DNA of 64,000 nt from Aggregicoccus sp. 17bor-14 (GTDB taxonomy: Bacteria; Myxococcota; Myxococcia; Myxococcales; Myxococcaceae): contig NZ_VJZZ01000011.1 in NCBI RefSeq assembly GCF_009659535.1, positions 1 through 64,000 of the forward strand, written 5' to 3'. The number at the start of each line of letters is the position of its first letter. Within the stretch, counting starts at the first letter, position 1. Both the position numbers and the translations under genes were made by a program. The notes beneath the pieces were generated by a model. The model had not been told where the DNA came from. It saw only the letters and a list, made by a program, of their open reading frames with translations, and made no database searches. Positions 7,605-17,400 of the stretch are shown here, piece by piece.

Positions 7605-8681
7605 CTAGGCTCCCTGAACAGGTCCGTGCGCGCGCAGATAGGCCTGAGCGCGGGCGAGCAGCGCGGCGGACGCGGCGTCGCCGGCCTTCTCCTGCTGCAG
7701 GCGGTAGGGCTCCAGCGTCGCCTCGGCCCACGTGGAGGCCGCTTTCAGGGCGGCGATCTGGGCCTGCTCCTCCGGGGAGTCCGCCATCCGGGGCGCGTCC
7801 CGCAGGTACGCCAGCGCGATGAGCTCCAGGGGCGCCAGCAGCGCCTCGAGGTGCAGGCGCCGGTACCAGTCCCGCGCCTCTGGGGTGAGCTTCGGATCCG
7901 CCGCGCGCCGCTCGAGGCGCTGCGCCAGGCGCTCGACGAAGGCGTCGTCCACCCGCTGCTTCAGCTCCTCGTGCAGGCGCACGGTGGCCTTCGCCTGCGT
8001 ACCCCACCACTTGCTCCGCAGGAGCTTCCTCGCGGCATCGGCGAGATGGGCATGGAGGTACGCCCACTCCGCTCCCGAGAGCACCGCGTGTCCGGCCTCG
8101 GTGCCCAGGGTGGTGAGGAGCTGCTCCTGCTCCCGGTGCTCGAGCAGCTCGCGCGACTGGACGAGGAACAGTGACTCCAGGAAGGGAACGCTCTCGGGAG
8201 CGAAGTCTCCGCCTCTTCGCGCGAGCTGCAGCGTGAGCATCGATAGCCAGAGCGCCCGCCGCTCGGGCTCGGGCGTGGAGGGCGCGCGGGCGAGCGTGAG
8301 CATCGCCGCCTCGAGCTCCCGCGCGAAGGCCGGCGTGACGAGCGAGCGGGCGATCTTCCCCCACAGGTCGCGCCGGGTGGGCTCGTGGCGCTCTGCCCGC
8401 ATCACCTTCAGGAGGGGCTCGAGCGGATAGCGCCAGGTGCCCAGCGGTGCCCCCTGCGCGAAGAGCCGCGCCATCTGCTCGGCGGAGTCCTTCAGGGGCT
8501 TCAGCTGCCGGGACTGGAGCACCGCCGCGGCCTCCTGCATCGCCCTCAGGTCGTCGGCGGGAAGCCCCGGGAGGGGAGGTGCGGCGGCCGGCGCGGAGTC
8601 CTTCTCCGTGCCCTTGCAGCACTTCTTGTACTTCTTGCCGCTGCCACAGGGGCAGGGGGCATTGCGTTCGAGCGCGCTCAT
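7605..8681 (-). CDS. SEC-C protein, paralogue A
   Basis: A 358-aa protein with an N-terminal SEC-C motif, NAPCPCGSGKKYKKCC, within the first 25 residues, followed by an all-helical body. The body matches the neighbouring gene at 8819-10183 along its length, for example LVTPAF, FAPE-x-VP-x-LESLF, EW-x-YLH and a shared end RAHG/AAHG. The pair is therefore a tandem duplication. I placed the start at ATG 8681, directly before the motif, because the other paralogue starts at the same place; the frame is open farther upstream. No ribosome-binding site is obvious. No known domain is visible in the body and the function is unknown. Confidence 0.8.
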   Translation of the reverse strand: MSALERNAPCPCGSGKKYKKCCKGTEKDSAPAAAPPLPGLPADDLRAMQEAAAVLQSRQLKPLKDSAEQMARLFAQGAPLGTWRYPLEPLLKVMRAERHEPTRRDLWGKIARSLVTPAFARELEAAMLTLARAPSTPEPERRALWLSMLTLQLARRGGDFAPESVPFLESLFLVQSRELLEHREQEQLLTTLGTEAGHAVLSGAEWAYLHAHLADAARKLLRSKWWGTQAKATVRLHEELKQRVDDAFVERLAQRLERRAADPKLTPEARDWYRRLHLEALLAPLELIALAYLRDAPRMADSPEEQAQIAALKAASTWAEATLEPYRLQQEKAGDAASAALLARAQAYLRAHGPVQGA

Positions 8682-8818
8682 CGTGGGGTGAGCCGTAGCA
8701 GTGGGGTAGGGGTCGGGCAAGGTGGAGGGCAGGGCGTGCGTCTGCAACCGGCGCCTCACGGTGTTACCCGCGGCCGCTTCAATGTCCGCTCTATGGACTT
8801 CGCGTTCAGTGGACCGCT

Positions 8819-10183
8819 TCAGGGCGGTGGGGCGGGAGAACTGTCTGCCGGGGTGTCGCTCGCGGTGCGCCACGAGTTCTGAATGGCGCCGTGGGCCGCG
8901 AGGCGGGCCTGGGCCCTGGCAACCCAGGTCGCACCCTGCGCGTCCCCTGTGCGCTCGATCTGCTCGCGGTAGGGCTCGAGCGCCGCGGCGTCCCAGCGAG
9001 CCTGGGCCTGCAGCGCCGCGAGCAGCCGGGTCTCCTCCGGAACGCCCTGAAGGGTGGGTGTGCCGTCGAGGTACGCCCGGACGATGAAGAACAGGGGCTG
9101 CGCCTCCGTCGCGCGGAAGATGCGCCGGTACCACGCGCGCTCCGATTCACCCGGGCGCGCCTCCGCGGAGAGGCGCTCAAGCCGTCCCAGCACGCCCTCG
9201 ACGAAGGTCTCGTTCATCGCCTGCGTGAAGGCGCCTCGCAGTCGGTCCCCCGCGGCCTGCTGGGCCCTCTTCTTCCGGGTGGCAGAGAACGCGCTGAGGG
9301 GCTCCCCGACGTGGGTGTGCAGGTAAACCCACTCGGGGCCGGTGAAGAAGGGCTGCACGCCCGGGCCCCGGAGCGAGGCGAGTGCCTCCTCGCGCTCGTG
9401 CTCCAGGCGGTGTTGGAGCTCGCGCTGCAGCTGCGGGTCCTCGTCCAGGACCTGATCGAGCGCGGCTGCCACCTCCGGCCGCTTGCTCAGCTCCCGGATG
9501 AGCAGTTCCTCCGCTCGAGCATCCGTGGGGAGCTCGTGCGTGCCCTCCAGGGCTGCGGCGTAGACCTCGCGGACCTTGTCGCGCCGGGAGACCCACTCGC
9601 TCATCTGGAGGTAGAAGAGGGACTCCAGGATGGGGACGTTCTCCGGGGCGAAGACGCCCATCTCCATCATCTGCAGCGTGAGGTGCGCGACCCACAGCGG
9701 CAGTCGCTCGTGCTCGGGCGTGGTGCGGGCTCGCGCCCGGTCCCGCAAGGCGCCCATGACTTCTTCCGTGAACGCGGGAGTCACGAGCACGGGGGCCGCT
9801 GCGCACCACAGTGCATCGCGCTGCGCCTCCGGCGTGTCGGACTCAGCCTCCGGAGGGTTCTTCCTCCAGGGCTCCATCGCGTCCACGAAGGCCTCGGTCA
9901 GGTAGCGCAGGTGCGCCAGGGGGCCGCCGGCCCCGAGCATCCGGGCGATCGCATCGAAGGCTTCCGTGAGCGGCTCCTTCTCGCCCGAGGACAGGAGGGC
10001 CGCGGCGCGGCTCATCCACTGGAAGTCCTCTCCGAGCGCATCCGCCGGTGCGCGCGCCGCCGCCCGCGCGACCGGGAGCGGGGCCTGCTCGCGCGCCGGG
10101 TCCTGTTCGGTGCCGAGGCAGCACTTCTTGTACTTCTTGCCACTGCCGCAGGGGCAGGGGGCATTGCGCTCCAGGTGGCTCAT
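8819..10183 (-). CDS. SEC-C protein, paralogue B
   Basis: A 454-aa protein beginning MSHLERNAPCPCGSG, the same SEC-C start as its neighbour. Compared with that paralogue it carries an extra segment of roughly 70 residues in the middle (around residues 225-290, including a Glu/Leu-rich stretch). The C-terminus ends in a short Ser/Pro/Asp-rich tail. The helical body has no signal peptide or membrane segment. It lies 137 bases upstream of paralogue A on the same strand. The DNA of the SEC-C motif is almost identical in both genes. Function unknown; a zinc-dependent protein-binding role is the family expectation. Confidence 0.85.
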   Translation of the reverse strand: MSHLERNAPCPCGSGKKYKKCCLGTEQDPAREQAPLPVARAAARAPADALGEDFQWMSRAAALLSSGEKEPLTEAFDAIARMLGAGGPLAHLRYLTEAFVDAMEPWRKNPPEAESDTPEAQRDALWCAAAPVLVTPAFTEEVMGALRDRARARTTPEHERLPLWVAHLTLQMMEMGVFAPENVPILESLFYLQMSEWVSRRDKVREVYAAALEGTHELPTDARAEELLIRELSKRPEVAAALDQVLDEDPQLQRELQHRLEHEREEALASLRGPGVQPFFTGPEWVYLHTHVGEPLSAFSATRKKRAQQAAGDRLRGAFTQAMNETFVEGVLGRLERLSAEARPGESERAWYRRIFRATEAQPLFFIVRAYLDGTPTLQGVPEETRLLAALQAQARWDAAALEPYREQIERTGDAQGATWVARAQARLAAHGAIQNSWRTASDTPADSSPAPPP

Positions 10184-10397
10184 CCCACGGGTCCGGTAAG
10201 GGTTGCGCGGAAACGATGACCACCGGCCGGATGGAGTGAAAGGGCGGCCAGCCCCTCAGCTCACGCTCGGCGATGCGGGAGAGGCTGCGCACCCAGGGGC
10301 GCCCGGACTGCGACCGACCGGGCGGCATGCGGTCTGTCCCGAGAGGGGAGAGCCCGCCCGGCTCGGGCGCGAAAGGGCGGCGGGAGCGCCGCGGCCC

Positions 10398-10943
10398 TCA
10401 CTCCAACGACTGAAGCAACGGGGCGAGCGCGATGTTCCAGTAGTTCGTGCTGCCGGTGTGCGAGTGGAAGGTGCGGGCGGACTGGGAGAGGCGGTTCACC
10501 AGGGCCTCGTACTCGGCGCGGCTGGTGTCGCGCAGGGAGAGGTAGAGCCGGGCCGCGCGCTGCAGGTACGCAAAGAGCGGGTTCGCATCCGTGCCATCCG
10601 GACGACGCCGCAGCTGGCGGAAGAGGCGCTCGAACTCCTCGTCCGGCTCGGGCCTGCCGCGCGCCGCGCACCCGAGCGCCGCCGTCAGCTCGAGCAGGAC
10701 GAAGAAGGGCACGTACTCCTCCGGCGGCTCGGGGCGCATCGGGGGCGCGGGCCGCGTCCCGGTGAGCAGCGCCGAGATGGGCTTCAGCGTGACGTCCACG
10801 TGGCGGTCTGCGAACCCGACCCGGACCTCGGCCTCGGTGGGACGCACGATTCCCGAGGGGCTGCCGACCACCGGGATCGACAGCTGCGCAGGGTCAGTCG
10901 CCAGCCCCGCCTCCTCGAGCTTCTTGATCACCTCTGCGTCCAT
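10398..10943 (-). CDS. Hypothetical protein in the SEC-C block
   Basis: A 181-aa soluble protein I do not recognise. It opens with KKLEEAGLATDPAQLSIPVV, has a central hydrophobic segment around LLELTAALGCAA, and ends with a mixed-charge helical part. There is no signal peptide. A strong ribosome-binding site (GAGGAGGAG) stands six bases before ATG 10943. It follows the 861-aa SEC-C gene after only 24 bases, so the two form an operon and may work together. The 214-base spacer below it (10184-10397) contains no gene that I can support. Confidence 0.8.
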   Translation of the reverse strand: MDAEVIKKLEEAGLATDPAQLSIPVVGSPSGIVRPTEAEVRVGFADRHVDVTLKPISALLTGTRPAPPMRPEPPEEYVPFFVLLELTAALGCAARGRPEPDEEFERLFRQLRRRPDGTDANPLFAYLQRAARLYLSLRDTSRAEYEALVNRLSQSARTFHSHTGSTNYWNIALAPLLQSLE

Positions 10944-10967
10944 CCGGCTCCTCCTCTTGCCCAGGCC

Positions 10968-13553
10968 TCAGACCTGAAATCCCTCCGGGAGCTGCGGCGT
11001 GAAGCCGGCGGCCCGGGCCCGCTCGCCGAGCTCCGGCGAGACGCTCCCCAGCGTCAGCACGCTGTAGTCCTTCCCTCGCTTCGCGTGCAGCTCCCAGCGC
11101 TGCACCCGTCGCAAGTCGTGCGGGTGGCGCTGGCGCTTGCGCTCGAGCAGCAGGTCGAAGTCCGCAGGGTCGAAGCCCTCGCGCACCAGGTGTCCCCGCA
11201 GCCGCACCGCCTCGTTCGCCGAGGGCGTCTCCGCGTCCGCCACCGCCGCGTTCCACACGATCGCCGCGAGCTTCAACACCCGGCGCGCCTCGGAGGCCTT
11301 GCTCGCCCCGCGGTCGAGCAGGGGACGCGCCAGGTCCAGCAGGCTCTCGGAGAGCTTCCGCCCCGCGCCCAGCGCTAGGTCCACGTCGTGGTTCGGAAGG
11401 GGCTGTCCCAGCGCATCGAGGCCCAGCTCGCGGCGCAGCAGGCGTACGTCCTCCACGCTTCCCGCCATCTCGTCGCGTGCGGCGGTGTTCTCCAGGGTGC
11501 GCAGCAGCCGGTGCACGGCGCGGCGGCCCTCGGCGTCCGCCAGGCGCTCGCGCGGGCGCGCGCCACCGAGCAGGGGGTGGGGTTGATCCGGCCAGGTCCG
11601 GTAGAAGTCGCGGCCCATCGCCTCCTCGACCGCCTCCACGCTGCCCTCCTGCAGCTGCGCGTCCAGGAGGATGTCCCCGCCGCCCGGGAGCTCGGGCGCC
11701 TCGAGCCGCTTGCGCCCGGTGAAGGTGAGGAGCGCTCCGGCCGCCGCCTCCACCCGCGCGCGCAGCGCGTCCGCGCGCTTCTCCGAGTTGGTGCTCAGCG
11801 TCAGGGTGGCCGGCGTCACCTTGGCGTTGCCCATGATGGTGTTCTCCCAGCTCGGGTGCACGGGGTTGCCGGGGCGGATGAAGGTCAGCGAGGTGCTCTT
11901 CGCCCGGTCCTCCTCCACCACCACGTGCTCGAGCCCCGCGAGCAGATCCACGAGCTTCTCGCGCTCGCCCTTGCGCACGCGGAAGCGGTCCTCCAGCAGC
12001 TGCAGCGGGTCTCCGTCCGTGTTCTTGAGGACGCTGGGCTCCTCCTGCTCGCGCTCGTAGTCCTCGACTGCTGCGCACCAGGCCTGGACGAGCTCGCCCG
12101 CGGAGGGCGTGCCTCCGAGCTGCTCGAGCACGGCGTCCGCCTCGGCCGGCGGGAGCAGCTCGGGATGCATGCCCGCCACCACCTGCTCGCCGGGCACGCT
12201 CGTCACGCGGCCCACCACCACGTCCCGCGGCACGAGCACCCTCGAGGCCGACACCTCGTGCACGGTGGCCCGGGTGCCGGTGAGGAGGTCCACGAGGTCC
12301 ATCCCCTCGCCGGGCCGCACCTCCAGCACCTCGTGGGCGCTGGAGCGCGCGGCGAGCTGCGCCTCGAGCCACACGCGCTCGTCCGCCGATAGGCTCGCGC
12401 CGCGCTCCTCCAGGTAGTGCTTCGCCACCGGCTTGCCCTCCACGGGGCACTCGAACAGCGACCACGGGAGGAACAGCTCGGGGTGCGCCGGGTGCTCGCC
12501 GTAGAGCTCGTGCATCGGGCCCTTCACCGTCTCGCGGGTGAAGCGCTTCGCGCCCCACGCCGACAGCTTCTCGGTGAGCGCTTCGTCCACCGCGTGCCAG
12601 CGGGAGCGCCCCGGCGCCGCGGAGGACGCGGCGGCGCGCGCGTTCGCGCCCCCGTGGCAGCGCTTGAACTTCTGGCCGCTGCCGCAGGGGCAGGGCTCGT
12701 TGCGGCCCACGGTGCCCCAGGCGGCCGCGGCCACCGCCTCGGCGGCGCGGGGGCCGGGCGAGGTCGCCGTGGCGCGCACCGCCGTGCGCGGCCCGGCGGT
12801 GGACTCGCCGCGGCCCTCGCTACGGTTCTTGCACAGCGCGACCACGGCGCGCAGGGACGCGGTGAGCAGCGCCAGCTCCCCGGAGGGGAGCGGCACCATC
12901 TCGCCCCCGCGCACCCGGATGACGATGGGCGCGAAGGGCGCCCCCGTCGCCTCCTCGACCGCGTCGACGATGTACTCCGGCTCCTCGTTCAGGAGCAGCG
13001 CGAGGCTGTCGACGGAGGCCGCGGCTGACTCTCCTCCCGCGTCGAAGAGCCGCTCGACCTTCGCCACCGAGCCCGGCGCGAAGTAGATGGCGAGCCCGAA
13101 CTCCTCTCCGCCGCTGCCCAGCACGCACGCCTCGAGCGTGCGCGGGTGCGCCCCCTCCACGTGCAGGGTGAGGGGGATTTCCGAGTCGAAGAGCTCCCAG
13201 GGCAGCTCCCCGTCGAACTGCGCCGCCGCCTGCAGGAGCTCGACGATCTGCGGCGTGTGCTCGGCTCCGCCGAGGTCCCCCTCGTGGTCCATCCCCACCG
13301 CCATGGCGGCCTTGAGCTGGACCAGCTCGCGCGGAAGGGGCGCGACCTCCAGCCCCAGCTTGCGCGTCTCCTTGCGCAGCCCTTCCTCGCAGACCGCCCC
13401 CGCGGTGAGCCCCCTCTGCACGAGCTCCTTCAGCGCCGCCGCCTTCGTCGGGCCCGTTGCCAGGTCGGGCTCGGTGTCTCCTGCGGCGAGGCAGCAGTAC
13501 GAGCGCTCCCCATCCTGGGTGATGAGCGGACCGAGGCAGAAGACGTGGCGCAT
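10968..13553 (-). CDS. Large protein with central SEC-C motif
   Basis: An 861-aa protein with a SEC-C motif in the middle, NEPCPCGSGQKFKRCHG (about residues 293-309), where the last metal ligand is His rather than the second Cys of the CC pair. The motif separates an N-terminal domain of about 240 residues (a Cys/Tyr-rich start, then an acidic part) from a C-terminal part of 530 residues with no domain I recognise. An Ala/Arg/Pro-rich linker precedes the motif. I chose ATG 13553 (MRHVFCLGPL); a TTG at 13589 would add 12 residues. It is the first gene of the - strand block and is followed closely by the 181-aa hypothetical gene. No transmembrane segment is visible. Function unknown. Confidence 0.85.
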   Translation of the reverse strand: MRHVFCLGPLITQDGERSYCCLAAGDTEPDLATGPTKAAALKELVQRGLTAGAVCEEGLRKETRKLGLEVAPLPRELVQLKAAMAVGMDHEGDLGGAEHTPQIVELLQAAAQFDGELPWELFDSEIPLTLHVEGAHPRTLEACVLGSGGEEFGLAIYFAPGSVAKVERLFDAGGESAAASVDSLALLLNEEPEYIVDAVEEATGAPFAPIVIRVRGGEMVPLPSGELALLTASLRAVVALCKNRSEGRGESTAGPRTAVRATATSPGPRAAEAVAAAAWGTVGRNEPCPCGSGQKFKRCHGGANARAAASSAAPGRSRWHAVDEALTEKLSAWGAKRFTRETVKGPMHELYGEHPAHPELFLPWSLFECPVEGKPVAKHYLEERGASLSADERVWLEAQLAARSSAHEVLEVRPGEGMDLVDLLTGTRATVHEVSASRVLVPRDVVVGRVTSVPGEQVVAGMHPELLPPAEADAVLEQLGGTPSAGELVQAWCAAVEDYEREQEEPSVLKNTDGDPLQLLEDRFRVRKGEREKLVDLLAGLEHVVVEEDRAKSTSLTFIRPGNPVHPSWENTIMGNAKVTPATLTLSTNSEKRADALRARVEAAAGALLTFTGRKRLEAPELPGGGDILLDAQLQEGSVEAVEEAMGRDFYRTWPDQPHPLLGGARPRERLADAEGRRAVHRLLRTLENTAARDEMAGSVEDVRLLRRELGLDALGQPLPNHDVDLALGAGRKLSESLLDLARPLLDRGASKASEARRVLKLAAIVWNAAVADAETPSANEAVRLRGHLVREGFDPADFDLLLERKRQRHPHDLRRVQRWELHAKRGKDYSVLTLGSVSPELGERARAAGFTPQLPEGFQV

Positions 13554-13675
13554 GCCAGGCCCGCTAGCAGGGGGAGGCCGGGTGAGCAACGTGACGGTGG
13601 GGCAGGTTCCGACGGGTGAACCCTTGCCGGCCCGGGGTGCGCTCGCTCAACCGTGGTGCGGCGGCGACTCGACCC

Positions 13676-14194
13676 TCAGCGCACCCAGCTGCCGACGACC
13701 TCGGACTCTTCTACGTCGAGCGCGCGCGCAATCCGGTAGAGCGTCGTACGGCGGGGCATGGATGCGGAGGAGAGCATCCGGCTCAACGACGGTTGCGGGA
13801 TGCCACTGCGGCGTGCCACTGCGCTGATTCCGCCGTGCGCATCGACGAGCGCTCGTAGGCGGCGCTTGTGCTCCATGACCTGCGTGGCGACCGCGTCGAG
13901 ATTGTCGAAGTTGACCTTGGCCTTCTCGACGATGCCTCGGGGCATCTCCACCGCCTCGTCGACGGCCTCCTGCAAGTCCGCGACGAGCTGCTCTCGCTCC
14001 CGCCTCGTCCGGGCTTCTGCCCAGAGCTCCATGAGCTCGAAGGCCCCCTGGTCGTCGAAGGCAAGGCGATGCACAGCGTCGACGAACTGGGTGGAAAGAC
14101 CTGCCTTGGTCATGCGCTCCGCGATCTTGGCTGCGGTCACGCGCTGCGCAGGGGTGGTCTGGAAGCTCGTCACGGCAGGTTCATACCATTCCAT
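13676..14194 (-). CDS. Helix-turn-helix transcriptional regulator
   Basis: A 172-aa protein with a helical N-terminal part and a C-terminal XRE-like helix-turn-helix: GGISAVARRSGIPQPSLSRML followed by TTLYRIARALDV. I placed the start at ATG 14194 (MEWYEPAV), where the DNA just upstream turns AT-rich; the frame is open for 75 more codons. It is transcribed away from the recC-recB-recD operon across a 248-base spacer that holds no other gene, so it may regulate that operon or itself. No toxin partner is adjacent. The regulatory target is inference. Confidence 0.8.
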   Translation of the reverse strand: MEWYEPAVTSFQTTPAQRVTAAKIAERMTKAGLSTQFVDAVHRLAFDDQGAFELMELWAEARTRREREQLVADLQEAVDEAVEMPRGIVEKAKVNFDNLDAVATQVMEHKRRLRALVDAHGGISAVARRSGIPQPSLSRMLSSASMPRRTTLYRIARALDVEESEVVGSWVR

Positions 14195-14442
14195 AACATT
14201 TTGCTCGAGCGCACCAGGTGTGCGCCCGGACCACCCACCGTAGGCGTGGGGACTGACGCCGGAGGCCAGGCCCGCCGACATACGTAGGTACTGGAAATGA
14301 TGGCAGGGGAGGCCGTCCGCCTTCCGGCGCGCGCGGCTTTCTGTGAGGCTCCCGGAAAGCTCAACGACTGCCGCCGTCCTCGTGTTTGGCCGCTCTGCAC
14401 TTCGCGGAGCGGGTGTCACCCCTTCGCGCTACGCCACGCCCC

Positions 14443-17400
14443 ATGCTCCGCCTCGTCTACTCGAGCCACACCGAGCAGCTCCTCCAAGCACTCGTGCAGG
14501 AGGTCTCTGCGTACAGGCGCACGCGCGGGGCCCTGGAGCCGGTGCAGCTGGTGCTGCCCAATCGAAATGTCGAGGCGTACGTGCGCTTCGGGCTCGCGCA
14601 GGAGTCCGGGATTGCGGCCAATCTCGAGGTGCACCTGCTGCGCCGCTTCGTCGCGGATCTCGTCTCCCGCGAGGAGGTGCGGCTCGTGGGGGCGGAGGAG
14701 CTGCGGACGCTCGTGCTCGGGTTGTTGCTCGACGAGGAGCGGATGGCGCGGCCGGAGTTCGGGCCCGTGCGCGCGTACCTGCATGCGGCCGGGGACAGTG
14801 GGGATGCGCTGGACCTGCGGCGCTTCCAGCTCGCGGACCAGCTCTCGCGGCTCTTCGAGGAGTACAGCTTCTCCCGCGACGCGATGCTGAGGGAGTGGCC
14901 GCGGCGAGTGGTGCTCGTGGACACGCCGCTCGCGGAGGCCGAGCGGTGGCAGCGGGCGCTGTGGCTCGAGCTCTTCGGGAAGGGTGGGGTGCTCGAGCGA
15001 CGCGGGGCGGGAGAGGGCGTGCGCTTCACGCATCCGGGGGCGCTCCTGGAGACCTTGCGCAGCGAGAAGCTCGAGCTTCCTCCGCGCCTCTTCGTCTTCG
15101 GCATCTCGTACGTGGCGCGGGTGTTCCAGCAGGTCCTCGGGATGCTCGCGCAGCGGACCGAGGTGAGTGTGTTCACCCTGAACCCCTGCCGCGAGTTCTG
15201 GGAGGACGTGCAGTCGGGGCGGGGGGCTCGGCGGTTGGGAGCGGAGGCTCTGGAGAGGGAGGATCCGTTCTCCCTGAGTGGGGAGGGGGATACGCCCGCC
15301 CTGCGGCTCTGGGGACGGCCGGGGCGCGAGAACATCCGGCTCCTCAACGAGCTCGCGGACTGTGACTTCGATGAGGCGTTTCCGGAGGTGCCTCCTGCGG
15401 GGAGCTCGCTGCTGCGGCAGCTGCAGGGGGACATCCTGGAGCGGGCTCCGGTGCCGGTGGCTCCCAAGGGCGTGGAGGTCGATGGGAGCGTGCAGGTGCT
15501 CGCGTGTCCGGGGAATCGGCGCGAGGCGGAGGCGGTGGCGGAGGAGATTTGGGCACTGGTGGGAACCCAGCTCCCTCACCCTGACCCTCTCCCAGAGGGA
15601 GAGGGGACACTCCGCAAGCTGCGGTTCAACGACATTGCGGTGCTCGTCGCGGGGAAGGACAAGGAGGCGTACTTCTCCCACCTCACCGCGGCGTTCCGGG
15701 CTTGCCACGACATCCCGCACAACACCGTGGATCTGTCCTTCGCATCCGTCAGTCGGATGGCCGAAGGGGTGGGGCTTCTGCTCGCGTTCCCCTTCGGCGA
15801 GTGCACGCGTCCGGAAGTGTTGCGGGTGCTCACGCATCCCGCGGCCGTCGCGCGCTTTCCCGGTGCACAGCCGGAGCAGTGGGTGGAGTGGTGCGAGCGC
15901 CTCGGCGTCGTGCACGGCGCGGACCGCACCGACCACGCGCAGACGTACATCGACCGCGACATCCTCAACTGGGACCAGGGGATGCGCCGGCTCGCGCTCG
16001 GTGCGTTCATGACCGGCGCCCGGAGTGAGAATCCGAGCCAGCTCACGCTCGGCCTGGACACCTACTTCCCCGAGGAGCACGACCGGGGGAGCCAGACCAA
16101 CGCCGCGCGCCTCGCCATGGCCGTGCGCTCGCTCATCGCCGACGCGCGCTTCGCCAGGTCCGCGAAGCTGCCGCTCTCCGCCTGGGCCCGCTTCCTCGTG
16201 GCCCTCTGTGAGGCCTACCTCGCCGGGCCCGGGGAGGCGGAGGCCCGCGAGCTCGAGCGCTGTCTCTCCGCGCTCCGGGGCCTCGCGGACACGGAGCTCG
16301 GCGAGCAGCCGGTCTCCTACCGCATCGCGTACGAGCTCGCGCAGAAGGCGCTCTCCGAGGTCTCCGGCTCGCGCGGCCAGCACCTCGCCGACGGCGTCGT
16401 CGTCGCCACCACGCGCCCCATGCGCGCCATCCCCTTCAAGGTGGTGTTCCTCGTGGGCCTCGGCGAGGGCGAGTTCCCCGCGGTGGACAAGCGCAACCCC
16501 CTGGACCTGCGTCTCGCCAAACCCCAGGCGGGCGACGTGAGCAACCGCGACCAGGACCGCTACACCTTCCTCGAGACGCTCCTGTGCACCCGCGAGCGCC
16601 TCTACCTCTCCTACGTCTCGCGCGACGCGCTCACCGGCGAGAAGCTCGAGCCCTCCCCCGTCGTCCTCGAGCTGCTGCAGATGCTCGAGCAGGGCTACGT
16701 GGGCCCCGGCGGGCGCAAGCGGCTCGTGCGCACGCTGCCCCTGCACCGGCACGTGGGCGCCGAGCGCTCGCGCATCACCTCTCCCGAGGTGCACCGCGAG
16801 AGCGCCGCCGTCGCGCTGCGACGGAGCCTCGAGGCCGCGCTGGGCAAGGGGCCGCTCCCGGAGCTCCCCGCCCTGCGCCGGCGCCTGCCGCCCGAGCTGC
16901 GCACGCGGCTGGACTCGCTGCTCGGCCTCTGTGACGGGCTGCCCGAGGGCGCGGCCGCGCTGCCGTCCCGCGAGGGCCCCCTGCGCCTGTCGCTGTCCGC
17001 GCTGCGCCGCTTCCTCGAGTGCCCGCTGCAGGGCTACGCGGGCTTCCTCCTCGGCCTCGAGGACGTGGAGGAGGGGGACGTGCGCGAGCGCGAGGACGAG
17101 GCCTTCGAGACGGCCTCCCTCGATGCCCTCGTGGGGCTGCGCTCCGTGTTCCTCGAGGTGGTCCGCGGGGCTCCCCAGCGCTCGGGGCTGAAGTTCGAGG
17201 CCGCGTACGGCGAGCTCGCCGAGGGGCTCGCCCGCGCCGCCCGCGCCCCCACCGGCGTGTTCGGCCAGGTGGAGCGGCTCGGGCACCTGCAGCTCCTGAA
17301 GACCTGGGGAGACCAGCTCGCGACCTCCGCCGCCCGCGCCGCGCGCATCGGGAGCCACCGCTTCGGCGGCGCGCAGGAGGGCGAGCGCGTGGAGCACCTG

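Noticed and set aside
6153-10168. Near-identical 50-base stretches repeated three times, possible repeat array
   Set aside because: They encode the SEC-C motifs of three separate genes and are not regularly spaced, so they are not a CRISPR or satellite array.
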